From the NCBI RefSeq assembly GCF_900129635.1, contig NZ_FSRB01000003.1, forward strand, positions 868,001 through 932,000: DNA of 64,000 nt, read 5' to 3'. Made by a program: the position numbers and the translations under genes. The notes beneath the pieces were generated by a model. It was not told the DNA's origin. It saw only the letters and a list, made by a program, of their open reading frames with translations, and ran no database searches. This DNA comes from Singulisphaera sp. GP187. Lineage in GTDB: Bacteria > Planctomycetota > Planctomycetia > Isosphaerales > Isosphaeraceae. Positions 28,630 through 37,871 of the stretch are shown piece after piece. Position 1 is the first letter of the stretch, and every line of letters begins with the position of its first letter.

Positions 28630-31292
28630 CTGCGCGCCCCCTCCTGGCGAGGCGGACATGGAACGAGGAGGCCGGCCGCGCTGGCGGACTGGGCCGCATG
28701 CAAATGGCCGCGCAAGCCAGTGGCCAATGCCTGAATATTCGGCTTGCGCATGATCGTCACATGGTCACCCGGAACGCGATGCACCACGACCTCGTCAGCC
28801 AGAGTGCGGCACCCGTTGTAAGGGTCACTGAAGCTGAATCCCGGCTTGGCGACCGAGTACGACGCCCGAAACAGGATCGCTTGCCCGGGGAAACGTTGTT
28901 TCCATAATGATCCACGATAGGTTTCGACCATGTCTTCGAATGGCTGCGACGGCGTGTCGCGCTCGTGGGCTGCCGTGCCAAGCGCATTGTTGATCTCGCG
29001 GAGGGGAGCTTGCGCGATGGCCAAGATCCGGTCGCGCACCTCGGCAAGCCTCAGTTTCCTCAAGCGACCGAGCCGGGAGAGCCTCGTCGGGAAGCCGACG
29101 CCCCACATGTCAATCAATGCCAGGAGCCCGATCGGATGCCCTGCCGCGCGAAGTTGGCAGGCCATCTCGAAGGCCAGGTGCGCGCCATGAGAATAACCGC
29201 CCAGGTGATAGGGCCCCCGAGGGTGGCGATCGAGCAGGTCCTCGACGAACATCGCGGCCAGATCTTCGAGCCGACTACGCGCCATCACGGCGGGGCCCGA
29301 ATCTTTGCTCTGGAAGGTCAACATCGGTTGATCCGGCCCGAGCAGCTCCGCCAAGCTGCGGAGAGAGAGGGCTCCCATGCCGTCGACCACGCCGGTCCAT
29401 CCCGGCAGGCAGAAGAAAGGCGGCCTCGGGCCTTCGGGCTGAACTTCGACCAAGGACGAGCTGCGACGCGTCGGTTTGCTCAAATGGGATGACATCAGGC
29501 GGATCGTCGGTGCTCGAATCACCGTCGCCAGCGCGAGCCGTTGCCCGAATTCGCGTGCGACTGTGGCGGCAAGCCGCGACGCGAGCAATGAATGCCCGCC
29601 AAGGGCGAAAAAGTCGTCATCAATGCCGATCGGGCGAAACTCGAATATCGACTCCCAGACACTCGCCAATTTCCTTTCCAGGTCGGTGCGCGGCTCGACC
29701 TGAGGAACCGTCTCACGTCCGATCGGATTCCCGGGGGGCGGAAGGGCACTGCGATCGATTTTGCCATTCGGCGTGAGAGGAAATGCCTTCTGGATCACGA
29801 ACGCCGAGGGGACCATTTGGCCTGGCAGCCGCTCGGCGAGGTACCGGCGGAAGTCACTTGCGGTCGTCGCAGGGGGGATGTTCGCCCTCTTGTCATGAAC
29901 CGGGACGACGTAGGAGACCAATCGCAGCTTTCCGGATTCATCTTCATGAGCGAGGGTCAACGCCCGTCGCACGGCCGGATGTCGCGAAAGGATGGCATCG
30001 ATCTCGCCGAGCTCGATGCGGAATCCGCGAATCTTGACCTGGTGATCGACCCGCCCCATCCACTCGATCCGCCCGCCGGGATGCTGGCGTGCGAGGTCGC
30101 CCGTCCTGAAAAGACGTGACGTCGGGCGATCGCCGAAGGGGTTGGGAACGAATTTCTCTTCGGTCAGCTTCGGTCGGTTGCAATAACCTCGAGCCAATCC
30201 CGCACCCCCGATATACAGCTCTCCTTCCCGCCCCGGCGGCGGTGACTTCATGTCGGCGTCGAGAATATAGAGCTGCGTATGATCGATTGGACGACCGAGG
30301 AACACCGGCCCGGGAGAACGCCCCACTCGTTCCACGGCCGACCAGATCGTGGTCTCTGTCGGGCCATAGAGATTCCAGACCGAGTCGCATACCGAAAGCA
30401 GGCTATCGGCGAGGTCGCGCGTCATGGCTTCGCCGCCGCAAAGGACCTTGAAGGAATCACGCCCTTCCCAACCGGCGTCCAGGACCATATCCCAGGTGGT
30501 GGGCGTGGCCTGCATAACCGTGGCCTCGGACGCGGAAAGGTATGCCGCCAACTTCACCCCGTCGGTGGCGATCTCACGGCTCACGATCACACTCCTCGCC
30601 CCGACGGTCAGGGGGAGAAGCAGCTCCAAGCCCGCGATGTCGAAAGAGAGCGTCGTGATGGCGAGAAATACATCGCGGTCTGAAAGGCCTGGCCGCCGGC
30701 GCATCGACGTCAGGAGGTTGACGAATGCGTGGTGGGGGATCGGGACGCCCTTGGGCCTGCCGGTCGAGCCCGACGTGTAAATGACATAAGCCAAATCGGA
30801 GGCTCGGGGCTTACGCTCGGCGGGAACCCATGGGCAGTCGGTGATGCGACCCCTATTGTCCACCAGGACCAGCTTCCCTGAAAACTCAGGGATCGCGTCG
30901 GCCAACTGCTTCTGGGACAGCAGGAAGCCGGCACCCGAGTCCTGGAGCATGAATCGGAGACGGTCCTTCGGATAGGCTTGGTCAAGCGGCACGTAGGCGC
31001 CGCCGGCCTTCAAGATGGCCAGCAAGCCGATCACCATCTCCAGGCCGCGATCAATGAAATGGCCGACCAATGTGTTCGGACCGACCCCATGCAATCGCAG
31101 GTAATTTGCCAGACGATCGGCTTGGTGATTCAGTTCCGCATAACTGAGCGATTTTCCCTCGAAAGTCAGCGCGATTGCTTGCGGCGTCAGGGCCGCTTGG
31201 GTTTCGACGAGGTGATGGACGCAAACGCCTCGAGTCTCCTTAGCGAACGATTCCTGCCGACGCCGATTCGCCCCCGACGCATCGCCAAACAT
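28626..31292 (-). CDS. One-module nonribosomal peptide synthetase: adenylation, carrier, thioesterase
   Basis: 888 residues; ATG 31292 has AAGGAGG upstream. The adenylation domain (about 25-530) carries the core motifs 'LKAGGAYVPLDQAYPKDRL', 'YVIYTSGSTGRPKGVPIPHH', 'NLYGPTETTIWS', 'LFRTGDLAR', 'VKIRGFRIELGEID' and 'NGKIDRSAL'. My hand-read specificity residues are D-I-L-Q-L-G-L-I-W-K, which I recall as a glycine code. The carrier domain has 'DDFFALGGHSLLASRL' with the pantetheine Ser, and the thioesterase has 'GGYSHGAHLAFEMA' (GxSxG) with a late 'GDHVTIM' His. There is no condensation domain and no visible PPTase nearby, so it could activate and release one amino acid or work with proteins encoded elsewhere. 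Confidence 0.92.
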   Translation of the reverse strand: MFGDASGANRRRQESFAKETRGVCVHHLVETQAALTPQAIALTFEGKSLSYAELNHQADRLANYLRLHGVGPNTLVGHFIDRGLEMVIGLLAILKAGGAYVPLDQAYPKDRLRFMLQDSGAGFLLSQKQLADAIPEFSGKLVLVDNRGRITDCPWVPAERKPRASDLAYVIYTSGSTGRPKGVPIPHHAFVNLLTSMRRRPGLSDRDVFLAITTLSFDIAGLELLLPLTVGARSVIVSREIATDGVKLAAYLSASEATVMQATPTTWDMVLDAGWEGRDSFKVLCGGEAMTRDLADSLLSVCDSVWNLYGPTETTIWSAVERVGRSPGPVFLGRPIDHTQLYILDADMKSPPPGREGELYIGGAGLARGYCNRPKLTEEKFVPNPFGDRPTSRLFRTGDLARQHPGGRIEWMGRVDHQVKIRGFRIELGEIDAILSRHPAVRRALTLAHEDESGKLRLVSYVVPVHDKRANIPPATTASDFRRYLAERLPGQMVPSAFVIQKAFPLTPNGKIDRSALPPPGNPIGRETVPQVEPRTDLERKLASVWESIFEFRPIGIDDDFFALGGHSLLASRLAATVAREFGQRLALATVIRAPTIRLMSSHLSKPTRRSSSLVEVQPEGPRPPFFCLPGWTGVVDGMGALSLRSLAELLGPDQPMLTFQSKDSGPAVMARSRLEDLAAMFVEDLLDRHPRGPYHLGGYSHGAHLAFEMACQLRAAGHPIGLLALIDMWGVGFPTRLSRLGRLRKLRLAEVRDRILAIAQAPLREINNALGTAAHERDTPSQPFEDMVETYRGSLWKQRFPGQAILFRASYSVAKPGFSFSDPYNGCRTLADEVVVHRVPGDHVTIMRKPNIQALATGLRGHLHAAQSASAAGLLVPCPPRQEGARR

Positions 31293-31669
31293 GCCGGATC
31301 CTCCTTGATTTACGGTAGGAAATCTCCACGGGGTTCGTTCCGGGCGAGGACCTCGTCGTGAGGATCGTCAAGACGATGTCGACCGAGGTTGTCGATCGTC
31401 TCCGCCAAGAACCGCTCCGACCCGGCCGACATCGCGAACTCCGCCCCCGCCCGGAGGTCGGCTCGACGCCGGATCCCTGCACGAGTTCTCCTCCCTCCCA
31501 GGACGACACTGCGGATCGCGCAACGGCGTCGACACGATTCATTGCTGGCTCATCGCGGCCAGGGCACCGAACAGCCGGTCGCGGAGCCAGTCGGCAAAAC
31601 GCCGATGACTTGTCTCGCCGTGACGCCATGAAGTGGTCGATGACCTTGGTGGAGGATAGTTCGGCGTGG

Positions 31670-31698
31670 ATGACGCCCCCATGACGTCGCGATGACGA
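31670..31698 (-). promoter_or_regulatory. Triple heptamer box, copy 1 (upstream of NRPS)
   Basis: On the minus strand TCGTCAT (31692-31698), ACGTCAT (31681-31687) and GCGTCAT (31670-31676) are separated by CGCG and GGGG, giving an exact 11-bp period. An inverted arm, GATGACGA, lies just upstream at the kinase stop. The box is 378 bp before the NRPS ATG and reads toward it. The spacing is that of OmpR/PhoB-family response-regulator sites. Binding is inferred. Confidence 0.6.
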
Positions 31699-31703
31699 TT
31701 TCG

Positions 31704-33056
31704 TCATCTCCGACGGTGGGAGAACGTCAGGGTGACGACCGTCCCGACCCCGGGCTCGCTCTCGGCCGTCGCGCAACCGCCGTGCAACTCGGCGATGCTC
31801 CGGACGATCGCCAGGCCGAGCCCGACTCCCTGGCCCGGCGTGCGGGCGGCGTCGACGCGGTAGAACCGGTCGAAGAGGTGGGGCAGGTGGGCCGGCGAAA
31901 CACCCGACCCGCTGTCGGCCACCGCGACGACAAGGCTCGCCGACGTTTCGCGGGCGGAAACCTTGACTTGGCCACCGGGCGGGGTGTGTGCCAAAGCGTT
32001 GGTGATCAGATTCCCGAGGGCTCTCTGGAATAAGGCTCGCTCGAGATCGAATCGGATGCCGGCCGTCGCCTCGACGGTGAGTTGCACGCCTGCCTCGGTC
32101 GCCGCCGGTTCGTAGAACTCGCGGACCACCTTGAGCTCGCGGATGACATCGACATCCTCCCGGGCCAGCATGCCGCGCGGGTCGTCGGCTTTGGCGAGGA
32201 AGAGGAGCCGCTCGATGAGCCGGGAGAGGCGGCCGGCCGACTCCAAGCAGGTCGCGAGCGCCTCCCGATCATTCTCCCGCGAGCCGGTGCCCTGCAGGGC
32301 GACTTCGGAGACGTTGCGAAGTGCGTGGACCGGGGTCCGGAGTTCATGCGCAATATCGGCCGAGAATCGCTCCAGGCGGGCGAACGAGTCCTGCAACCGG
32401 CCGAGCATCGCGTTGAATGTCCTGGCCAGGTCGTCGAGCTCCGACGGGAGCCCCTCCATCGCGATGCGGTCATCCAGCCGCGAGGGGCCGATGCGCCGGG
32501 CGGTTGCCGTGATCACGACGAGCGGACGAAGTCCCCGACGGGCGATGAGGACCCCGACGGCGGCGCTCGCCACCAGGGACGGTACGAGGACGAACCACAT
32601 GTTGCGTCGGTAGTGTCGCAGCACTTCCAGTTCCCGAGTCCGGTCGTAGCAGACCTGGTATGTCTGCCCGCCGACCCGGCGTGAGAGGGCGCGGAACCAC
32701 CGGCCATTCGTCACGCGGTAATCGACCCCCGGCCAGCCCGTGACGAGGGTGGGCGGCAAGTGCGCCGACGCGTGCGGCGTCGAAAAGACGACCTTGCCTG
32801 CCTCGTCAAGAATGCGAACGTCCTCATAGGGCCAATCATTCATGTCGTGAGACGATTGGCCGCCCTGAGGCGGGTGTTTCTCCAGATATTCAATGGAGTA
32901 GCCGAGGTAACCGTCTCCCTCCGCATCGAGGCCGCCCGCGATCGATCGATACAGGGTGGTGGTCGCGATGAGGAGCAGCGTCGATGCCGACACGGCGTAC
33001 CACAGCGCCATCCACGCCACCATCGACCAACGGCTACGAGCGGTCTTCGAGGACAT
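31704..33056 (-). CDS. Two-component sensor histidine kinase, CusS-like
   Basis: 450 residues from ATG 33056, which overlaps the response-regulator gene by 23 bp. Helix 1 is '[20 protein letters not shown]', then a periplasmic sensor region of about 130 residues, helix 2 '[20 protein letters not shown]', HAMP ('[20 protein letters not shown]'), HisKA with His in '[18 protein letters not shown]', and HATPase ('[20 protein letters not shown]', '[18 protein letters not shown]'). This matches inner-membrane kinases of the heavy-metal/CusS type, but no metal ligand motif is obvious. The stop codon lies inside the regulatory box, 12 bp from the heptamers. The pair sits between the NRPS and the esterase genes and probably regulates both. 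Confidence 0.92.
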   Translation of the reverse strand: MSSKTARSRWSMVAWMALWYAVSASTLLLIATTTLYRSIAGGLDAEGDGYLGYSIEYLEKHPPQGGQSSHDMNDWPYEDVRILDEAGKVVFSTPHASAHLPPTLVTGWPGVDYRVTNGRWFRALSRRVGGQTYQVCYDRTRELEVLRHYRRNMWFVLVPSLVASAAVGVLIARRGLRPLVVITATARRIGPSRLDDRIAMEGLPSELDDLARTFNAMLGRLQDSFARLERFSADIAHELRTPVHALRNVSEVALQGTGSRENDREALATCLESAGRLSRLIERLLFLAKADDPRGMLAREDVDVIRELKVVREFYEPAATEAGVQLTVEATAGIRFDLERALFQRALGNLITNALAHTPPGGQVKVSARETSASLVVAVADSGSGVSPAHLPHLFDRFYRVDAARTPGQGVGLGLAIVRSIAELHGGCATAESEPGVGTVVTLTFSHRRR

Positions 33057-33708
33057 ATCCTGCCCCGCGGACGGTGTGGATGAGCTTGGAGGGGAACGGG
33101 TCGTCAACCTTGGCACGCAGTCGCCTGACGTGGACGTCGACCACGTTGGAATCACTGTCGAAGTTCATGTCCCAGACCTGCTCGGCGATGAGCGTCCGCG
33201 TCAGCACCTCGCCCACGCGGCGCGAGAGCAGGGCCAGCAGGGCAAACTCCTTGGGAGTCAGGGCGAGCTTCCGGCCGCAACGGACCGCCACGAAACGGAC
33301 CGTGTCGACGTCCAGATCGGCAACCCGAAGCACGTCGTTCTGCCGGGGCGCCCCGCGACGCAATACGGTACGGATGCGTGCAAGGAGCTCGGAGAACGCG
33401 AACGGCTTGACGAGGTAATCGTCGGCGCCCATCTCCAAGCCCCGCACCCGGTCGGAGACCGCGTCCCTGGCGGTCAAGAACAGCACGGGCGCCTGGCGGC
33501 CGCTCTCGCGCAATGCGGAGAGGATCGACCAGCCGTCGACCCCGGGGAGCATGACGTCGAGGACGATGAGATCGTACGCGCCGGTCATCGCCAGGTGGAG
33601 CCCATCCTCGCCCCGGGCGGCCGTGTCGACCACGAATCCTCGTTCCACCAATCCCCGATGGAGGTAGGCGGATGTTTCCTCGTCATCCTCGACTAGAAGA
33701 ACTCTCAT
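33034..33708 (-). CDS. OmpR-family response regulator, CusR-like
   Basis: 224 residues. The receiver has the acidic pair in '[14 protein letters not shown]', phospho-Asp in '[14 protein letters not shown]', Thr in '[10 protein letters not shown]' and Lys in '[10 protein letters not shown]'. The C-terminal winged helix shows '[20 protein letters not shown]', '[14 protein letters not shown]' and '[12 protein letters not shown]'. ATG 33708 fits the family start; ATG 33726 is the alternative. It is co-transcribed with the kinase. Proteins of this family bind direct repeats about 11 bp apart, which is exactly the layout of the three boxes found near its gene. Confidence 0.93.
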   Translation of the reverse strand: MRVLLVEDDEETSAYLHRGLVERGFVVDTAARGEDGLHLAMTGAYDLIVLDVMLPGVDGWSILSALRESGRQAPVLFLTARDAVSDRVRGLEMGADDYLVKPFAFSELLARIRTVLRRGAPRQNDVLRVADLDVDTVRFVAVRCGRKLALTPKEFALLALLSRRVGEVLTRTLIAEQVWDMNFDSDSNVVDVHVRRLRAKVDDPFPSKLIHTVRGAGYVLEDRS

Positions 33709-33965
33709 GCACGCGCCTTCGTTCATTCACTCAGCATCAGCAAGCAGGGAGCTTTGGAACGCTTATAACACAACAACGATCGTGAGTTTGCACGCAACCG
33801 AACTCGTTTGACCAACCCAATAGCTCAGGCAGGAATCGCTGCTTTTCCGGCCTCCAATCTTCGCCATATTTGCCTGGTCATGGTGCGGATGCGCCAATCG
33901 AGGACGGTCGGAGGTGGTCCACCATACCATATTTGCTAGGGACGTCCGGCCACTCGCCGGCGCCT

Positions 33966-34253
33966 CTAGTCGGGTTCATCCTCGGCCGTGTCGAAGATCT
34001 CTATGAAGGACCTCCGGCGGCAGACGTACACTCCCGGCATATCGACCTCGCCCACCTGAAGCATCCAAAGCTGGGCAAGTCCTTTGCGGCACGGAATGAA
34101 ACCGACCGGCAACGCCGTGCCAACGGCTCTTCCACGCTCGTCGTACACCCTCAAGCTGGGCTCCGCGTCGACCATGACCAGGCCATCGTCCGGCCCTCGG
34201 TCGCTGAAGAATGGGCCGTCGCGGAATGGGATGGTGGATTCGGCGTCGGTCAT
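33966..34253 (-). CDS. Small protein of unknown function
   Basis: 95 residues. ATG 34253 has GAGGT 5 bases upstream; the longer frame up to 34523 overlaps the esterase gene and is unlikely. The sequence ('GLVMVDAEPSLRVYDERGRA', 'MPGVYVCRRRSFIEIFD') looks like a compact beta-rich cytoplasmic protein without signal peptide. No family is recognised. It is downstream of the esterase by 92 bp on the same strand and upstream of the response regulator, so it may belong to the same transcript. Confidence 0.6.
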   Translation of the reverse strand: MTDAESTIPFRDGPFFSDRGPDDGLVMVDAEPSLRVYDERGRAVGTALPVGFIPCRKGLAQLWMLQVGEVDMPGVYVCRRRSFIEIFDTAEDEPD

Positions 34254-34345
34254 TTTTACCTCGCACTCGAGCCGGGACGTGCTCGGGATTCCGGCTCGTG
34301 TCACTTCGCCACACGAAGGTGCCGTGCAAATGGAGCGAACCAGAC

Positions 34346-35362
34346 CTATCGGTCGACGCGGGGAAGACGCGAATTGAGTTTGCCATGGCCGGGGATATCG
34401 ACAGGCTTCGCATCCCCGATCGAGAGCAAGAACCGTTTTCGAAAGAAGTCGACCATCTCGTGATTCACAGCCTTTGGGACGGCTTCTCCATCCCGGTAAT
34501 CCCCACGATGGCGAATGATGCACTCAACGCCGAGGGGCTCAAGCACCTCGCGGAGCGCGACACCGAAGTTCCGATGGTGAATCCCTCGTCCCGGCTCGTC
34601 GTTGTCGGTCAGCGGGACCTTGCTGTCTTGGTAGTACAAGAAGACCGGTGGATCGTCGGGGGTGGCGTAATTGATCGCCGATGCCCGCTCGTAGAGCGGG
34701 TAGAGGTGAGGCGAACCGAGCGACTCGTTCGGCTTCAAGCCGAAGAAGGGTCGCAGGGCGGGATGCTCGTGGGCGCGGCCCCCAATTCTCTTTTTGATGA
34801 ATCGGGGGTCGTAGGACGTCTGCGCCCTGACAACACCGATGCAGCTCAAGCGAGTCGACTTTCGGGCCACCGGATCGTCGGCATTCGGGTCAGCCAGATC
34901 GTCGTGAAAGCCCACCCAGAGTGCGATGCCGGCCCCGGCCGAGGAGCCGGAGGCCGCGAATCGGTTGGGATCGAGTCCCCAGCGATCGGACTCGGACCTG
35001 AGGAACTGGATAGCTCGGGCACCGTCGTGCATCGGTGCCGGGAATCGGGCCACGTCGGTGAGCCGGTAGTTGATCGAGGCGACTGAGATGCCGGAGCCCA
35101 GGCACTCCGCGAGCAGGGCCTCGGGAATTTCCTTCTTGTCGCCGCCTTGAAATCCACCCCCGTGGATGTAGACGACGAGCGGAGTCCGCGACCCCGACGC
35201 TGATTTCGCCTTCCATAAATCAAGCGTGTTGTAATCGTGGTGACCGTATCGGGCCTCCGCGACGTCAGGGCGCGGCCGCCCGTTTTGAGCCATTGCCTGT
35301 TGCCAGGATAGCGGGGCCATGATCACCACAACCCACCGCCCAATCAGATCGATCCGTCCCAT
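34346..35362 (-). CDS. Secreted alpha/beta-hydrolase (esterase/lipase type)
   Basis: 338 residues with a signal peptide ('WVVVIMAPLSWQQAMAQ'). The oxyanion loop is 'PLVVYIHGGGFQGGDKKE' and the nucleophile elbow is 'FAASGSSAGAGIALW' (GxSxG), as in the HSL/BD-FAE branch. A late His in 'KAVNHEMVDFFRKRF' could complete the triad. ATG 35362 has AAAGGA upstream. Such planctomycete enzymes cleave acetyl or aryl esters on polymers. The AT-rich stretch 35370-35480 upstream is its promoter zone, and copy 3 of the heptamer box is 335 bp upstream, reading toward it. Confidence 0.88.
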   Translation of the reverse strand: MGRIDLIGRWVVVIMAPLSWQQAMAQNGRPRPDVAEARYGHHDYNTLDLWKAKSASGSRTPLVVYIHGGGFQGGDKKEIPEALLAECLGSGISVASINYRLTDVARFPAPMHDGARAIQFLRSESDRWGLDPNRFAASGSSAGAGIALWVGFHDDLADPNADDPVARKSTRLSCIGVVRAQTSYDPRFIKKRIGGRAHEHPALRPFFGLKPNESLGSPHLYPLYERASAINYATPDDPPVFLYYQDSKVPLTDNDEPGRGIHHRNFGVALREVLEPLGVECIIRHRGDYRDGEAVPKAVNHEMVDFFRKRFLLSIGDAKPVDIPGHGKLNSRLPRVDR

Positions 35363-35696
35363 CGGTTCATGTCCTTTATCGCTTTGATATTATGACCATT
35401 CAAGCCTGGCAAACAGTCAATTCAACTAAAATATTCCTGTTTTTATTTTATCGTTTACATATTTTACACACACAAGGAAATCAAAGCCCAGCGATTCGAT
35501 GCCAGCCGAGGGCTGGGAGGCCAAGTATGGGGCCATCAATTGCTATCCAACACCTCCCGTCGGCCAGAAGTCTCGATTTGCACGCACCGGGGGTGATGCC
35601 GACGCATCGCCGTTTGTGGCGGGCCAGATTCGCTTCCGAATTTACGGGCCAAGGCTTGGAAGAATCGACAGCCCCGGTGATTCTGGCGAAGCGTGG

Positions 35697-35725
35697 ATGA
35701 CGTCCCCATGACGTCGCGATGACGA
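35697..35725 (-). promoter_or_regulatory. Triple heptamer box, copy 3 (upstream of esterase)
   Basis: On the minus strand TCGTCAT (35719-35725), ACGTCAT (35708-35714) and ACGTCAT (35697-35703) are separated by CGCG and GGGG. The same inverted GATGACGA arm precedes it. It reads toward the esterase gene. Confidence 0.6.
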
Positions 35726-36390
35726 TTTCGTCATCTCCGCTCAATGCAAGTACCTCAGGTTCACCCTGCTCTCGTCACTCACGCGCGTCGAGGGCCGAGC
35801 GTGAGACGTGATCGTCATCGGCGGTCGCCTTCCTCCGGGCGTCCGTCGCCTAAGATGTGCGAGCGACTCGGCGAGGGTGTTGACCTCATGATCTTCACAC
35901 GACTTGGACGCCTCGGAGACCGTCGAGACCTGGCGGGTCAGGGGGGCGTCTTAATTTCAGCCTGCGGATCGCGGGGAAGGCGGCATCAGAGCGTAGGACT
36001 CCATCGGCGATCGTGCTACCGACCGGGGTGAATGCCGGCGGCAGAGCACACTGGAATTCAGCCGCAGGTCACCTGACTCCTTCGATGGTCCGGCATACGG
36101 GCGAACGCCAAGATCGGACCATCGACAGGGAGCGCGTATCCCGAGGGTGGTAGGGACGAGCCGAACCAGAAATTCGAACCCGCTTCCTCGGACGAGGCCC
36201 ACTCGCGCGCCGTCGCTACTTGAAGACGGCGAGTCTGACGGCCCTGTCCCGACCGAACCTGGGCCCATCGAGCTGGACGATCGACCGCCTTCCATCCGCC
36301 GTGGAATGGGTCCAGGTGATCTGGTCCCTCGAGACGTGCCGTTCTTATCGTCCCTCGTGAGACGCGAAAGCGCAACGCTGATCGGCGCCG
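35726..36390. other. Gene-free region between the two outward-facing boxes
   Basis: No intact gene is seen. Just upstream (minus) of copy 3, bases 35730-35770 still align with the end of the kinase gene (the 'V-T-L-T-F' end became 'V-N-L-R-Y-L-H' plus stop), a weak match. The rest is unrecognised and looks decayed. Confidence 0.4.
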
Positions 36391-36530
36391 CACGCACGAA
36401 CAGGATGGGGGTCTTGGCATACCATCGTCCGGAGCATCGCCGGACTGCATGTCGGCTACACGACGGCCGAGAGCGGGTGCGGCAACGGGTCGGGCGTCCC
36501 ACTGACGTTCTCCCATTATCGGAGATGACG
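36391..36530 (+). pseudogene. Decayed 3' end of a sensor-kinase copy
   Basis: These bases align with the last ~110 bp of the intact kinase gene (31704-31830, opposite strand). Shared blocks are ATCGTCCGGAGCATCGCCG, ACGACGGCCGAGAGCG, CTGACGTTCTCCCA and CGGAGATGACGAAA, but several indels destroy the frame. Beyond 36391 the match fades. It carries the heptamer box at its end exactly as the intact gene does. Confidence 0.7.
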
Positions 36531-36533
36531 AAA

Positions 36534-36562
36534 CCGTCATCGCGACGTCATGGGGGCGTCAT
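36534..36562 (+). promoter_or_regulatory. Triple heptamer box, copy 2 (upstream of DUF1559 gene)
   Basis: CCGTCAT (36534-36540), ACGTCAT (36545-36551) and GCGTCAT (36556-36562) are separated by CGCG and GGGG. The last heptamer ends 71 bp before the DUF1559 ATG and faces it, a good operator or activator position. Confidence 0.65.
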
Positions 36563-36633
36563 CCGCGCAGCGATACGATCGCCTGGGTTGGCGACCGCTT
36601 TCAGGCACTGGTCCCTCTATGCGGAGATGCAAG

Positions 36634-37725
36634 ATGGTTCACCATCCCCAACGCCCCGCCGGCCCGGCCGGGTTCACGCTAATCGAGCTCCTGGTCGTGA
36701 TCTCGATCATCGGGGTCTTAATCGGCTTGCTCCTGCCGGCCGTCCAGGCGGCTCGCGAGACCGCCCGGCGTGCCCAATGCACGAATAATCTGAAGCAGCT
36801 CGCCCTGGCCGCTCACAACTACGAGTCCGCCAACGGCTGCTTCCCGATGGGCTATCCGGTGAAAGTGTCTTCGCACACCTTCGGCTGGATCAAGGCGGGT
36901 GACTACGATGAAGGGCACAGCATCTTCGTGGCGATGCTGTCGCAGATGGAGCAGCAGGCGTTGTACAACGCCGTGAACTTCTCCGTGAACATTACCCTGG
37001 CGGAGAACATGACGATCCAGCGGGCACAGATCAACGCCTTGTTGTGCCCAAGCGACGCCGCCGCCTGGCAGATCGACACGCCGACCATGTGGGCGAATTT
37101 CAACGGCTTCCGCGTGGCGCACGGCAGCTACAGCGGCTGCACGGGGACGTGGTGCCACTGGACTTGGAGCCCCTCGGCGAAGCCGTCGCTGGCGACGCTC
37201 GCGGCTCAGGACAACGGGATCTTCTTCGCCAACAGCCGGACGCGGATCGCCGACGTGACCGACGGCACGAGCAACACGATCCTCCTGGGGGAACGGAAGC
37301 TCTTCGAGCGTTATCGCACGGACAACAACTGGTGGTTCGCCGGGTGGCTCGGCGCCAGCCTGTTCGACACGATGACCGCGATGAATCCGCAGCGACTCAC
37401 CGCGATCGCGTCCCTCCCCGCCCCGAATCCGAACGTCCCGCCGGGCATCCAGGACAATGCCCTGTGGAATTCCGCGTCGAGCAGTCATCCGGGCGGTGCC
37501 AACTTCGCGATGGCGGACGGTTCGGTGCGGTTCCTGAAGGAGACGATCCAGAGTTGGCCGGTCGATTCCTTCGGCAATCCGACCGGGATTAAAGACGGCG
37601 GCGGCACGATGCATCCGTTCGATGGAACCACCCTCTACACGCTGTTGCCAGGGACGAGGCTCGGCATCTATCAGTCCCTCTCAACGCGAAGCGGTGGCGA
37701 GGTCATCAGCTCCGACAGCTATTGA
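36634..37725 (+). CDS. DUF1559 prepilin-like secreted protein
   Basis: 363 residues. The N-terminal type-III (prepilin) signal is 'GFTLIELLVVISIIGVLIGL' followed by 'LLPAVQAARETARRAQCTNN' and 'LKQLALAAHNYESANG', the hallmark of planctomycete DUF1559 (SBP_bac_10) proteins; the C-terminus has the 'FAMADGSVRFLKETI' H-X9-DG-type motif. ATG 36634 has GGAG 8 bases upstream; ATG 36619 has no binding site. These proteins are pseudopilin-like, exported by a type II/IV-like machinery, and many paralogs occur per genome. The role is unknown. The upstream box suggests control by the neighbouring two-component pair. Confidence 0.93.
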   Translation: MVHHPQRPAGPAGFTLIELLVVISIIGVLIGLLLPAVQAARETARRAQCTNNLKQLALAAHNYESANGCFPMGYPVKVSSHTFGWIKAGDYDEGHSIFVAMLSQMEQQALYNAVNFSVNITLAENMTIQRAQINALLCPSDAAAWQIDTPTMWANFNGFRVAHGSYSGCTGTWCHWTWSPSAKPSLATLAAQDNGIFFANSRTRIADVTDGTSNTILLGERKLFERYRTDNNWWFAGWLGASLFDTMTAMNPQRLTAIASLPAPNPNVPPGIQDNALWNSASSSHPGGANFAMADGSVRFLKETIQSWPVDSFGNPTGIKDGGGTMHPFDGTTLYTLLPGTRLGIYQSLSTRSGGEVISSDSY

Positions 37726-37871
37726 GCCCGCAAGGGCGTCCGTGGCGTCCGGACCGTTCCCTCGTCCGGAAGGGCGAGGTAACTCCGCGGAGCGAGCTAT
37801 TGGTCCCGAGGAATCCTCCGTCCAGCCGCTTACCCGCTGAAAACAATCTGTACGTATTGTAGGCTTCATTC

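Noticed and set aside
31240-31776. 178-codon minus frame upstream of the NRPS
   Set aside because: It overlaps the NRPS start and the kinase end, contains the operator box and has no protein-like pattern.
35481-35744. 87-codon minus frame through box copy 3
   Set aside because: No binding site and no domain; its N-terminus is simply the translated box and its C-terminus is unrecognised.
36140-36200. tRNA-like T-loop string (GGGTTCGAAT on the minus strand)
   Set aside because: No pairing T-stem, anticodon arm or acceptor stem could be formed around it.
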